Below, piece after piece: positions 1 to 13,200 of a DNA stretch of 64,000 bases. Origin of the DNA: Siphonodentalium dalli. Taxonomy: Eukaryota; Mollusca; Scaphopoda; Gadilida; Siphonodentaliidae. Under the pieces are notes generated by a model that made no database searches, had not been told where the DNA came from, and saw nothing but the letters and a program-made list of their open reading frames with translations. The stretch lies in NCBI GenBank assembly GCA_032622095.1, contig CP136063.1:265725426-265789425 (forward strand), read 5' to 3'. Made by a program: the position numbers and the translations under genes. The stretch's first letter is position 1, and each line of letters opens with the position of its first letter.

Positions 1-158
1 ATCAGTGAGTGAGAGAGAGAGAGGGGAAAAATTAGAAGATCAAGGAATGATTTTGAAGATCTCACCAAATACACTCACACATACATTGTACATGTATCAG
101 CTCTTGATTAGATTAGATTTATTTATTGGTAATGATACAAGTATCTATATCTACATGT
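1..158. other. AT-rich flank with short (GA)n tract
   Basis: There is a GAGAGA run at about 7-24 and otherwise AT-rich sequence. I see no gene. Confidence 0.5.
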
Positions 159-708
159 ATATGGGAGGCCAAATTCACATTTAATAACCAATTATGCTTA
201 AGCGTTATGCATTACGTTTAAGCGTAATTCCATTACGCTGAAGTGTAATGCTATTACGCTTAAGCGCAATTCCATTATGCTTAAGCGTAATGCTATTACA
301 CTTAAGCATAATTCCATTATGCTTAAGTGTAATGCCATTACGCGTAATTCCATTATGCTTAAGCGTAATGCCAATACGCTTAAGCGTAATGGAATTTGTA
401 TTACACTTAAGCGTAATGGCATTACTCTTAAGTGTAATTCAAATTCCATATCTCAAAACTCCCCTGGAGCGGAAATGGATGCAGCCAATTACTGATGCTA
501 GTAACTTTTGACATATATCTACCTTAGATGATACCATTATATGTAAGGTAGTAAGGCTATGAAAACCTATTACGCTTAAGCGTAATGGAGTTGTGAGTGA
601 GGATTACACTTAAGCGTAATGGCATTACACTTAAGCGTAATGCATTACGCTTATTAAGCATAATGCTATTACGCTTAAGCTATTAAATGTGAATTTGGCC
701 TCCCATAT
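159..708. mobile_element. MITE with 28-bp perfect inverted ends filled with a 12-bp palindromic repeat
   Basis: Bases 159-186 are the exact reverse complement of 681-708 (core GGGAGGCCAAATTC). The interior is dominated by variants of TTAAGCGTAATG in both orientations, so it is made of many small palindromes. The outer bases suggest a TA or TATA target. The long methionine/leucine-rich open frames here are products of the repeat, not genes. Confidence 0.8.
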
Positions 709-1137
709 ATATAATTATATATATACAGACAACTGTGATCAACATTAAATTTAGCTGTAAGTGAGTGGTAAGATCTCAATATTTAGATGTATAATCAAAA
801 ATGGATTAACCAATAAAATTTAAAAAGATTGTTCTTTGCAGATATTTAATATTAATAATTGTATTATTAATATTGGTCAGGTTTTATAATTTTAACACTA
901 AAAATTTGAAGAAGGAAAAATAATCCCTCTTATTTCCATAGTGGTCCTTAGATCAATGAAACAACTGCTATATTTTATTTAAAAACACATAAATATCTTC
1001 AAAACTTAACTTTACTAAATTTCTTTTAAAATGTTTATATCGTTTATTGCTTGTCATGGATATCACGAGATGTCAGTGTCACTTTCAAATGCCTGTTTAG
1101 GTACGATTTTGCGAAGGTACATAAATTTAGTTTAAAG
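709..1137 (+). promoter_or_regulatory. Presumed PPWD1 promoter and 5' UTR
   Basis: This AT-rich sequence lies between the MITE and the start codon. An in-frame ATG at 1051 would add 29 residues with no likeness to PPWD1, so I treat it as 5' UTR. No core promoter element is clear. Confidence 0.4.
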
Positions 1138-1147
1138 ATGGCGGCGT
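1136..1147 (+). promoter_or_regulatory. YY1-type motif over the start codon
   Basis: AAGATGGCGGCG spans the ATG of exon 1 and matches the known YY1 consensus AAGATGGCGGC. In animals such sites often sit just downstream of the start site of housekeeping genes and overlap the first codon. That it is bound here is inferred. No TATA box stands out upstream. Confidence 0.5.
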
Positions 1148-1246
1148 CCATGAAACGAACAAATGATGAAGTGGAAAAAGAAGGCGAAGATGAAGATTGG
1201 ATTGGCCCGATGCCAACAGAGGCTATTCAAAAAAAGAAACGAAAAG
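1138..1246 (+). CDS. PPWD1: PPWD1 exon 1 (residues 1-36)
   Basis: This exon encodes the initiator Met and a charged N-terminus ending in [16 protein letters not shown], which matches the WVGPLPVEA...KKRK segment of vertebrate PPWD1 and looks like a basic nuclear signal. The donor is AAAAG|GTGG, leaving phase 1. Translation past 1246 loses all similarity, which fixes the exon end. Confidence 0.93.
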
Positions 1247-4200
1247 GTGGTCTACTCTTTGACAAATCGATCAATATTTATTTTATTTATTTCCTTCCAA
1301 ATTGGCTGATATTCTGTGCCAGTTTCCGAAATTCGCTAACACATTCCCGGATTCCGGTGAGCGTATGTCTCGCAGCCTTTGGCATATTCACAACCATTTT
1401 GCAATATAACTTCAGTAATTATGTATATAATTCATCAAATACACATTGTTCTAACTTAGTCCTCATGTGACTGGTAGGCAAAGAACAATTGGAGAGAATA
1501 CAGAAGAGAGCAGCTAGGTTCATACTAGTACTAGTAACTGGGGACTACATGTAGTTAGTTGGTGGACCCAACTATTCAAACAGAGCTAGACGCTCTCGAA
1601 TATGGAGCTATGCTCTGATAATAAAAGTCAGATTTGCGGACTAGGGACTAGTATACATCACAAGAGCCTGTGAAGAGGAAGGAACAAATACCAGCATGCT
1701 GCGACAACTACAAACACAAGATTTATTACAGAGAAATACTAAACCAAATGCGGTTGACACTGTACCGCACAACAAACTACTACAGAAAGTTCAAAACTAT
1801 GGAATTAAAGGAAATATATACACCTGGCTCTCATCATTCCTAACCAAAAGACGAATGCGAGTAGTTGTTGAAGGAAGCTACTAATCATATGTCCCAGTTG
1901 ATTCAGGAGTCCCCCAAGGCACAGTATTAGGACCACTCCTGTTCCTGATACATATAAACGACCTACCGACATGTGTAGAATCCCAAGTGAGACTGTTCGC
2001 AGATGACTGCCTGCTATACAGAAACATCACCTCACAGAAAGACCACCACATACTCCAAAAAGATCTAAAGAAGCTTGAAGACTGGGCTGAAAACTGGGGT
2101 ATGAGTTTCAACTCCAAAAAATGTAACATCATGAGCACCAAAAACAAATCATCATACATGTACCAACTGGGAGAACACATACTGGAGAGTGGAGACAACA
2201 GCTGAGACCCCATACCTGGGACTGACCTTTACCAACGACCTGACATGGTCAGCCCATATTAGGAAGACAACAAAGAAAGCAAACTGTGCTTTAGGCCTCC
2301 TAAGACGAAACATCAGACATGCTCCAGAGAAATGTAAAAAGACAGCTTACATCGCTACAGTGAGATCGGCGCTCGAATATGGAGCAGTGGTATGGGACCC
2401 CCACTTAAAGAAAGACATTGACCACCTTGAAAAAGTACAGCGAAGGAGTGCGAGATTCATAAAGAATAATTATAGTCGCCAAGGAACATCAGTCACCACC
2501 ATGCTTGAGGAACTAGATCTAAAACCTCTAGACGAGCGGCGTAGAGAACAGCGTCTCATCCAGTTCCATAAGATAGTTGAGGGGATGGTGCCAGTATTAA
2601 GTGCAAACAACTACCTAACGCCTAAGAAATCAGGCAGGAAGATCACAGCCAAAAAAATTGTTGACTGTGTGACAACAAACATCGTCGAAAAAGAAGAATG
2701 TAAAAATGTAAGAGCCTTCGAGCCACGGCGTACCAGCTGTAACCAATTAAAACATTCTTTCTTTAACAAGACGATCCTGGATTGGAACCAACTGGAAGAC
2801 CGGATCGTGTGCAACAGTGATCCAGAGTTATTCTTACAGGCACTCCGCAACGATGGAATCACTGAACCTGAGGACACAGCACCATCAGAGTCCTCGACGG
2901 AACCAACATCATCCTCCACCCAGTGCGCCTAAAACCAGAATTGGTTACTGCACTGAACCCACTACAGATACCATCGACTCCAGTTGTTTGGCAAGGTAGT
3001 AGTAGACATGCTGGTCCTGGCTATCGACACCAAAGTCCTGTTGAGACTGAAACACAAAAACAAAGCTCGGAAGTTATCTAAACCTTACAAACTAATCGAC
3101 ATGAAGACTCCAGAATGTAAGAGGTGTCGATAGCCGGGACCAGTATGTCTACTACCTTGCCAAATAACTGGAGTCGATGGTCATGCCTTTGACCTTCTAG
3201 TGTTTGTAGTTGTCGCAGCATGTTGGTATTTGTTCCTTCCTCTTGTGATGTATAGTCCCCAGTTATGAACCTAGCTGCTCTCTTCTGTATCCTCTCCAAT
3301 TTGTTCTTTGCCTAAGTGTAAACATATATGGAAAAGGTATGTTCATTGACTAAAAAATTTATTCATTCACAGACCAGACAATTTAAGGAGCAATACAGTA
3401 TGAATATGGATAGAACTGTGGCACGAAAAATGATTTAGTGATTCATAAAGTTCATAATATTATAGCTACATTTGTACTTTAACCCTTTGAACCCCAGCGG
3501 CCGGAATACCGGCCGCTGCGTGAACCTCCATATACCCTAGCGGCCGGTATACCGGCCGCTGATCCGGCCATTATAACGACCGCCACGTGTTTATAGTTTA
3601 TAGCTATGCGATTCAATAACAAATCGACGTCTAAACTCTAGTTATATATATAATATAAAAAGCCTGTTCAAATTATATTTATATGGTGAAGGGCCTCGAT
3701 CGCATATCAAGTTGATTTCTTCGCGCATGCGCAGAGCAGCGATATGCGAAATAAATGGTTTATAGCGTACTTATACACGACATACCCACTAATATATGTT
3801 TAAATGGCCCCATATACATCGGCGGTGGTCAGGGTGTGTATATGGAATGTCTACCCGCTATAGTATCGGGTAGGAATTTATGCGCATGCGCAGAACATAT
3901 ATAGGTTGTAAATGACAAAAACATGCGTTTTAAGCGAAATGTGGTGTTATATATAGGACATATAGCTGCATCATAATTGCAGTTTCTTGCTAATGTCGGG
4001 TAGTTGTCTGGTAACCGTTACTAAGGAGAGATTGGGTGGCAAAGTGTCCTTATATTTTAATGATCATAGAATGGTCCATGCATAACATACATATGTTTGC
4101 ACAGTTTCAAACAGGTGCCACCATTGAACATATACAGCATTATGCGACTAGATATTGTATAAATTAAGGGAACACTACCACGTAATGGTTAGTGCAGTGG

Positions 4201-7200
4201 TGTCATCCGTTCATTTGTGGTACTTGATTAGCAACCGTTGCTACCTTAAATAATTAATTTCATTCGATCTCTCTTAAATTCTTGTCGGATATATCTCAAA
4301 TTTCACATTAGGGTATTATCGTCATCAAAAACGCAATCACTGGCATTGAGTTATGACATACCATGCTATAATTGCCTTTTCCAGTCAATTCGGGGTGGTT
4401 GCCTAGCAACCGTTACCACGATGCTGCCGCGTGGCAAAGTCTTCCGATTTTATAATGATCAGTGATCAATGGGGGGGGACCTGTAAAGTTTCATACCTGT
4501 GTCACAAATTAAACATAACCAACATCATCCAACAAGACACTATAAAATTTAAAGGAAAATCCCACGAGGAGCCCAGGGTCAGGGTGTCGGTCGTGGTAGG
4601 GCGTCAGGGTTCAAAGGGTTAACTGTCAAAAAATTATCTCAATCAGTTTTGGCACAACAGAGTTTCAGCCGATTGAAAACCGAATACAGTCTCTATTTTA
4701 TCAAATTTCTGCCATATTGCTTCTCACAACCTTTCGCCCTAATTTACATAATTTGTGCTAGCAAGCGCCCGATGTAAACACATGTTATACAAGTTTTGTT
4801 GTGAAAATTTTCAGTTCAATTACATGTAATAACTAAATAAATTCACAATGAAAACTGATTTTTTCACACAAATAAAGCCCAGAATCTACTCTTTTTAAAA
4901 GTGTTTGCCGATAAGTTGCTCCAATGCACACTTTTTTGTTACTGGGAGTGTATTTAGTGAACACCTAGTCACTATTTTAATCATTTCCTATATAACGCCA
5001 TGTATTTACGTTGACTTTGTGACATTACGTGATACTTTCTGTGTGGTATTTATTCAGATTTATTTTATTCAGCTCTGAGTTTGACTGAGTTCACGTTCCT
5101 ATCCAGTACTTTAACAACAAAAAATAAGAAGAAACCAAAGCATTCATTTTATCCTGCACCAACTGCTAAATGTAACTAGTCTAGTGTATTTTAGTGACAT
5201 AAATATGTTATTGTTATGCAATTTGTGAACTTACTAGTACATGTACATGTATATACTATTATACTTACATTTTGTCCATCTGTTTACTTTTGTTTTTTTC
5301 TATCTATAGTTCTGGAGTATGAGAGCCACTACCTGGATAACATGCCATCATCAGAGACCTATGAGCAGAGTTATATGCACAGAGATGTTATAACTCATGT
5401 GGCTGTAACAAAGTATAATAATTTTTTACACTCATTATTTCCGGTGGGCACGGCAGTCCGGAAAACGGATATTGTGTTATCTATAACTTGAACTATTTTA
5501 ACTTCACACACTGCTTTCTCTTTATGTTAGTCATCAAAATTTAATTATGAAGAGCATAAAAGTTTCAGAGTAACGAGAGCTCTAGATAGAGTTTCTTCCC
5601 ACATAACTGCGGATTAACAAATTTGAACAGTCACAAATTAAAAATATCTCAAATTTACAGAAAAATGTAACAATTAAAACATATATTTTCAGTGCTATAT
5701 TGATGAGTTTGTTTGGAAATCTGTTTTGAGATAGTTCTTATCAAGTTAGTTATACATAATTTTATGGTTCGAACGAGCTATGTCCATTTAAAACAATCTA
5801 GCAACTTGTACCTTGTAACTAAGTATGAAAATTCTTTGTAATGTGTAGTACCAGTACATTATGCAATCAAAATGTTCTTTAATGCAAATATGGGCATTTA
5901 AATTTGAAGTGACTGAACAACATAATGTATAATTTCACTTCACAAAATTGTACCAAGTATGCTGTTCGGCCACTTTCAATTTGATATGCTCATAAACAGT
6001 GTTCGCGCTGCCACTTGCCAAATTTGCCAATGGCAAAAATAATTCACATTTGGCAAAAAATATTTTCATTTGGCAAATATTTTGGCAAGTAGCTTTTTAA
6101 TTCTTCAATAAAGTTGAAACATATCGATCAATCAATACAGTTAATCTGGTAACATTATTATCGATGGTTCGGGGATTGACTGTATTTAGTGATGTTCCCT
6201 TCTGATGAAGCAACTCTGCTACCATTTTATTGTTCGGTGATTGGTTTATTGCTGTATGCTAAACCACAATAGAGATGCGAGTATAATTGTTAACTAACTG
6301 CATTCCTATCGATATCAAACATCGTTCAAACAGCCAGTGTCGAAACATAAAACTCAATCAAGGTTGAGGAAATGATATTATCAGGGAATTTTCGTTTGGC
6401 AAAAGTAAATTTCGGTCCAGCGCGGACCCTGCTCATAAATGCAACAAAAGGATGATTGCTTATAATTATACTCCAGAAGATTAATTTTGTCATATTAGAA
6501 AGAATTACATGTATCTCAAATCTATTTGCTTTGTAAAAACTCTCACAATTTTCTTTCTAAAGACGAGTAGCCCATTAATATTTCTAATTATTTTATACTT
6601 TACTCTTCAGGACAGATTTTGTAATCACAGGCAGTAGTGATGCAAGGGTGAAATTCTGGAAGAAAAACGAAGAAGGCATAGAGTTTGTGAAACATTTCAG
6701 AAGTCATCTTGGTAAGAAATTACATTTAGGCATAGATACAAGTTTGGCTTAGATTTCCATCATTATTGAATTACTCACACCTTCTTTAGAGAAAGCGCTT
6801 CGATATACTGTACCGGTATATGATAAATGTGCAATAAATTTTAAGAACTCACCAATAAGTTTGAGGTCTGAAATACATTTTCTTTGCTTATATGACATAA
6901 ACATTTAACAAATTACCTACATATTTATATTACTGTACAGAGAAATATTAAACCAAATATGTTACTTACTCAGTGTCCAAATTAGTAAAACATATTTATT
7001 CATAATTTATTGATACTTGATATTCTACTGACGACAATATCAGTACAGTTTTGGATTAGTTACCCTAATTATCCCCAGGGCCCAGCCCAAAACATTTTAG
7101 ATGGGGGAGATATGAATGGATTCCGTCCCTCTGTCAGTCTGTCTTTCTGTTTCTCCGTCTGTCTGTCCAGCCTTTCCGAATGTTGACCAGGGGTTATTTC

Positions 7201-10200
7201 AAATAATTATCAATGGATTTCAATGTTTTTCGTTGATGAGTTCACAAGCGGAAAATCTGAAATGAGTTTGCAAAAGGCCCAGCCAGATATTTTCAACACT
7301 TTGATTGTAATTTAGCACTCACGAAAAGTTGTCCGGGGTTTTATTTCAAAAAATTATCAACAGATTTGAAAGAATTTGGTATATGAGTTCACAAGAGGAG
7401 TATCTGAAATGAGTTCACAAACTAGGCCCTGCCAGACATATCACCATAGTTACGGCCCTTTGACTGTAATTTTTTGGCTTTAAGCACCCACAAAAAGTTG
7501 TCCCAAATTTAGTATTAAATTTTAACATTTGTGCACAGTTCAGACATGGTGTTTTCTGAAAAGGCACAATCAGTGTGTCTGGAATTTACGGTAATATTAA
7601 TTGAATGCTACGTTCTTTCAGTGGAACAGGTGCCTGGGTACTCAAGTATCAGTTTGGTTCACAGAAATAAGCACATGATATGTTTTTAACATGTAATCAT
7701 CTTTTTCTGCCATTATCATTTATAGTATTTCTCCATCTCTGTAGGGAATATTCAAGATCTGGCTGTAAGTTCTAATGGAGAGTATTGTGCAAGTATTTCT
7801 GATGACAAGTCCTTGAAAGTATATGATGTCATCAACTTTGGTGAGTCTTTTTATTAATATTTGTGAATATAAAATATCATGTTTAGCACAATAAGTGCCA
7901 CCTGAATCACTGTCTTGTTTGATGTAAACTTTTATATCCATTTATTTCAATGATTTTACAGGGATAGAAATAATTATTGCGTTAACTTTTCAACTACAGA
8001 ATTACATTGTTTGGTGTCAAGTCTTTATGTCACCTTTAATTTCCAACATTATTTCTAACGAAACAAAGCCAATGCTAATGTTATATTAGATTTTGTATGT
8101 TGTAGATGTAAGTGGAGGTCTAGAAACCTGCATCCATCTTTAAGAAAACTTTATAATATATATCTTGTGTAGTTTTATGGGGATCTGCGGCTGTCACTTT
8201 AGGTGCAGATATCCCAGAATTTCGAAGTTGGAGATATTATCATCACCGAATGAAAATATTTGCATAACTCTTTCTATACTGAATGGACTCTTCCACCCAG
8301 TTATAATTTAAGTTATATTGGAATTGTCTATTATTCATTTGGAGGGATGTTCATTTTCCATCTGTTATCTGTATATCAACAACCATTTCAGGCAACTGTT
8401 AGTTGAGATATTAATGAAGAACCGTAGAACGAACCATTATGAATGCCTACATGTACCGGTACATCATTTATGTTGGGATATTCAACTGTATTCGAACCAA
8501 TATATTTAAACCGAATACAAATTGAATATCGAGACCAAATCGAATAATGAATTAACCATCGAATATTCGCAAGACCCTAGCTGCTGTTCAAAGGTACCCA
8601 CAGGGACTTCAAAACCTTGAAGTTGACAAATGACCATTCGAGATTTGGAAATCGCTTGAAATTCCATGGATGGTCATGCCTCAATATTTCTAATACTCGC
8701 TAAGCTTTAGTTGATTCTTAGTTGCAATTTCCCCTATTTAATTTGTACTCTTTTAAAAAAAACTTTTTAATTATTGATGATTGGCTGTGAAATTTGGTGA
8801 TTATGGTCTTGATAAACCTTGAAAAGTCTTAACAAATGGCCTTGAATTTTATTAGTTATGACCTCATTCATATTGTCCCTATTTGAGACATTATAAAGAT
8901 GGTGACACTGAGACATGTGTTTTCACATTTAACATGCTGCTAGATACTGAGACATTAAAGATATAGTTACTCTTCGCAGAATATTTTATATAGATTCCAT
9001 TGTATAAAATAATAGATCTGAATTGAGATACCTGTCCAGAAAATCTTCTATAAATTTTTTACCTTCTATCGGGAGAGTAAAAGGGGCTATTTATTGAACA
9101 GAAATCTCCTGGAAATGTTTGGAGCATACTCAGAGATAAGAGAGAGATAACTCTATCCTGTTTGCACCATCAATCAAGGCAAATGTCTTTTCAATTAAGA
9201 TAATTACACTTGGCTGCATCAAAAAAGTTATCTGTAGTCTTGAAATTTGGTTTTTATAAAACTTATGTTGTTGTAATTATGTTCTGGAAGAGATACAATA
9301 TCTTTAATTGCTTTTATACCAGTATTTTTTATCTTACTATTCAACTAACAAATTTAATAACCCTGTTCAAAATTTATCCTATTTCAGACATTATAAACAT
9401 GATGAGTCTGGGATACGTGCCACTCTGTTGTGGTTGGATATTCTCCTCTGGTGATGCTATTGTTGCTCTCGCCATGTGAGTATTCATATTTATAGGAACG
9501 AAGGATTAGATTTAAAGGCACACAAGGCCTTCTAAATGGGTACATGCACAATAATATATAATTCTGTAAAATCATTATTATCAAAAAGAACATGAAAAAA
9601 TACTTACTTTGTTCTTATTTCTATTATCAATAATCCTCCAATAACGAGATATCCAATTGGAAACCGATGTTATGTAGACATAAAATGTTACAGTTAATTG
9701 TTGATTTTAATGATCACTGCATTGAAAATATGAGTCGTTTTGGAACATTTTGCGCCAACTTATTTTATTTAATGTTCGCACATATATACTTTCTAAATGG
9801 CATTAACATGGGGTCATTCACATGTAACTAGACATATTATTAACATGGGGTCATTCCTATGGAACTAGACATATTATTAACATGGGGTCATTCACATGGA
9901 ACTAGACATATTATTAACATGGGGTCATTCACATGTAACTAGACATATTATTAACATGGGGTCATTCCTATGGAACTAGACATATTATTAACATGGGGTC
10001 ATTCCTATGGAACTAGACATATTATTAACATGGGGTCATTCCTATGAAACTAGACATATTATTAACATGGGGTCATTCACATGGAACTAGACATATTATT
10101 AACATGGGGTCATTCCTATGGAACTAGACATATTATTAACATGGGGTCATTTCCATGGAACTAGACATTTTAACATGGGGTCATTCCCATGGAACTAGAC

Positions 10201-13200
10201 ATATTATTAACATGGGGTCATTCCTATGAAACTAGACATTTTAACATGGGGTCATTCCCATGCAACTAGACATATTATTAACATGGGGTCATTCCTATGC
10301 AACTAGACATTTTAACATGGGGTCATTCCCATGCAACTAGACATATTATTAACATGGGGTCATTCCTATGAAACTAGACATTTTAACATGGGGTCATTCC
10401 CATGCAACTAGACATATTATTAACATGGGGTCATTCCTATGGAACTAGACATTTTAACATGGGGTCATTCCCATGCAACTAGACATATTATTAACATGGG
10501 GTCATTCCTATGGAACTAGACATATTATTAACATGGGGTCATTCCCATGAAACTAGACATATTAACATGGGGTCATTCCCATGCAACTAGACATATTATT
10601 AACATGGGGTCATTCCTATGGAACTAGACATATTATTAACATGGGGTCATTCCTATGAAACTAGACATTTTAACATGGGGTCATTCCCATGCAACTGGAC
10701 ATATTATTAACATGGCGTCATTCCTATGGAACTAGACATATTATTAACATGGGGTCATTCCTATGAAACTAGACATTTTAACATGGGGTCATTCCCATGG
10801 AACTAGACATATTATTAACATGGGGTCATTCCTATGGAACTAGACATATTATTAACATGGGGTCATTCCCATGCAACTAGACATATTATTAACATGGGGT
10901 CATTCCTATGGAACTAGACATATTATTAACATGGGGTCATTCCTATGGAACTAGACATATTATTAACATGGGGTCATTCCTATGGAACTAGACATATTAT
11001 TAACATGGGGTCATTCCTATGGAACTAGACATATTATTAACATGGGGTAATTCCTATGAAACTAGACATATTATTAACATGGGGTAATTCCTATGAAACT
11101 AGACATATTATTAACATGGGGTCATTCCCATGTAACTAGACATATTATTAACATGGGGTCATTCCCATGGAACTAGACATATTATTAACATGGGGTCATT
11201 CCCATGGAACTAGACATATTATTAACATGGGGTCATTCCCATGGAACTAGACATATTATTAACATGGGGTCATTCACATGGAACTAGACATATTATTAAC
11301 ATGGGGTCATTCCTATGGAACTAGACATATTATTAACATGGGGTCATTCCTATGGAACTAGACATATTATTAACATGGGGTCATTCCTATGAAACTAGAC
11401 ATATTATTAACATGGGGTCATTCACATGGAACTAGACATATTATTAACATGGGGTCATTCCTATGGAACTAGACATATTATTAACATGGGGTCATTTCCA
11501 TGGAACTAGACATTTTAACATGGGGTCATTCCCATGGAACTAGACATATTATTAACATGGGGTCATTCCTATGAAACTAGAAATTTTAACATGGGGTCAT
11601 TCCCATGCAACTAGACATATTATTAACATGGGGTCATTCCTATGCAACTAGACATTTTAACATGGGGTCATTCCCATGCAACTAGACATATTATTAACAT
11701 GGGGTCATTCCTATGAAACTAGACATTTTAACATGGGGTCATTCCCATGCAACTAGACATATTATTAACATGGGGTCATTCCTATGGAACTAGACATTTT
11801 AACATGGGGTCATTCCCATGCAACTAGACATATTATTAACATGGGGTCATTCCTATGGAACTAGACATATTATTAACATGGGGTCATTCCCATGAAACTA
11901 GACATATTAACATGGGGTCATTCCCATGCAACTAGACATATTATTAACATGGGGTCATTCCTATGGAACTAGACATATTATTAACATGGGGTCATTCCTA
12001 TGAAACTAGACATTTTAACATGGGGTCATTCCCATGCAACTGGACATATTATTAACATGGCGTCATTCCTATGGAACTAGACATATTATTAACATGGGGT
12101 CATTCCTATGAAACTAGACATTTTAACATGGGGTCATTCCCATGGAACTAGACATATTATTAACATGGGGTCATTCCTATGGAACTAGACATATTATTAA
12201 CATGGGGTCATTCCCATGCAACTAGACATATTATTAACATGGGGTCATTCCTATGGAACTAGACATATTATTAACATGGGGTCATTCCTATGGAACTAGA
12301 CATATTATTAACATGGGGTCATTCCTATGGAACTAGACATATTATTAACATGGGGTCATTCCTATGGAACTAGACATATTATTAACATGGGGTAATTCCT
12401 ATGAAACTAGACATATTATTAACATGGGGTAATTCCTATGAAACTAGACATATTATTAACATGGGGTCATTCCCATGCAACTAGACATATTATTAACATG
12501 GGGTCATTCCCATGCAACTAGACATATTATTAACATGGGGTCATTCCCATGGAACTAGACATATTATTAACATGGGGTCATTCCCATGGAACTAGACATA
12601 TTATTAACATGGGGTCATTCCCATGCAACTAGACATATTATTAACATGGGGTCATTCCCATGGAACTAGACATATTATTAACATGGGGTCATTCCCATGG
12701 AACTAGACATATTATTAACATGGGGTCATTCCCATGGAACTAGACATATTATTAACATGGGGTAATTCCTATGAAACTAGACATATTATTAACTAGTCCA
12801 AGTCTTCTTGTACTAAAACCAGCTAAGATATTGGGATGGCGATGCTGGCGTTTAGTCCAAGACCGCCCTATATGCTCGCTTATGACACGGCTTAAGCGTT
12901 AGTGACCCGCTCAAATAAAACCACAATTATATGAAATAAAATATCACAATTGCGACAATAAACGGATATTTTCCGCAGAAGACATGCTATTTTATCTGAA
13001 ACCCACATCAGTTGTGAATTTAAAACGGTAATTTAATGTGAATAGAGACATTTACCTCAATGTTTACAATTTTTTAAAAGTATGCGAACTCGGTTGACCT
13101 CGCGAACTGTGTTCGGCATTTTCCGTTGAAAATATTCCGTAGATTTTGGACAACAACGCAAATTACGAAGAATTCTCCATTGTAATCGTAATTATGTGTG

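Noticed and set aside
198-511. Leucine/methionine-rich frames in both directions
   Set aside because: Generated by the palindromic TTAAGCGTAATG repeats inside the MITE.
1051-1137. Upstream in-frame ATG giving a 29-residue extension of PPWD1
   Set aside because: No likeness to PPWD1, and the ATG at 1138 has the better context and the conserved N-terminus.
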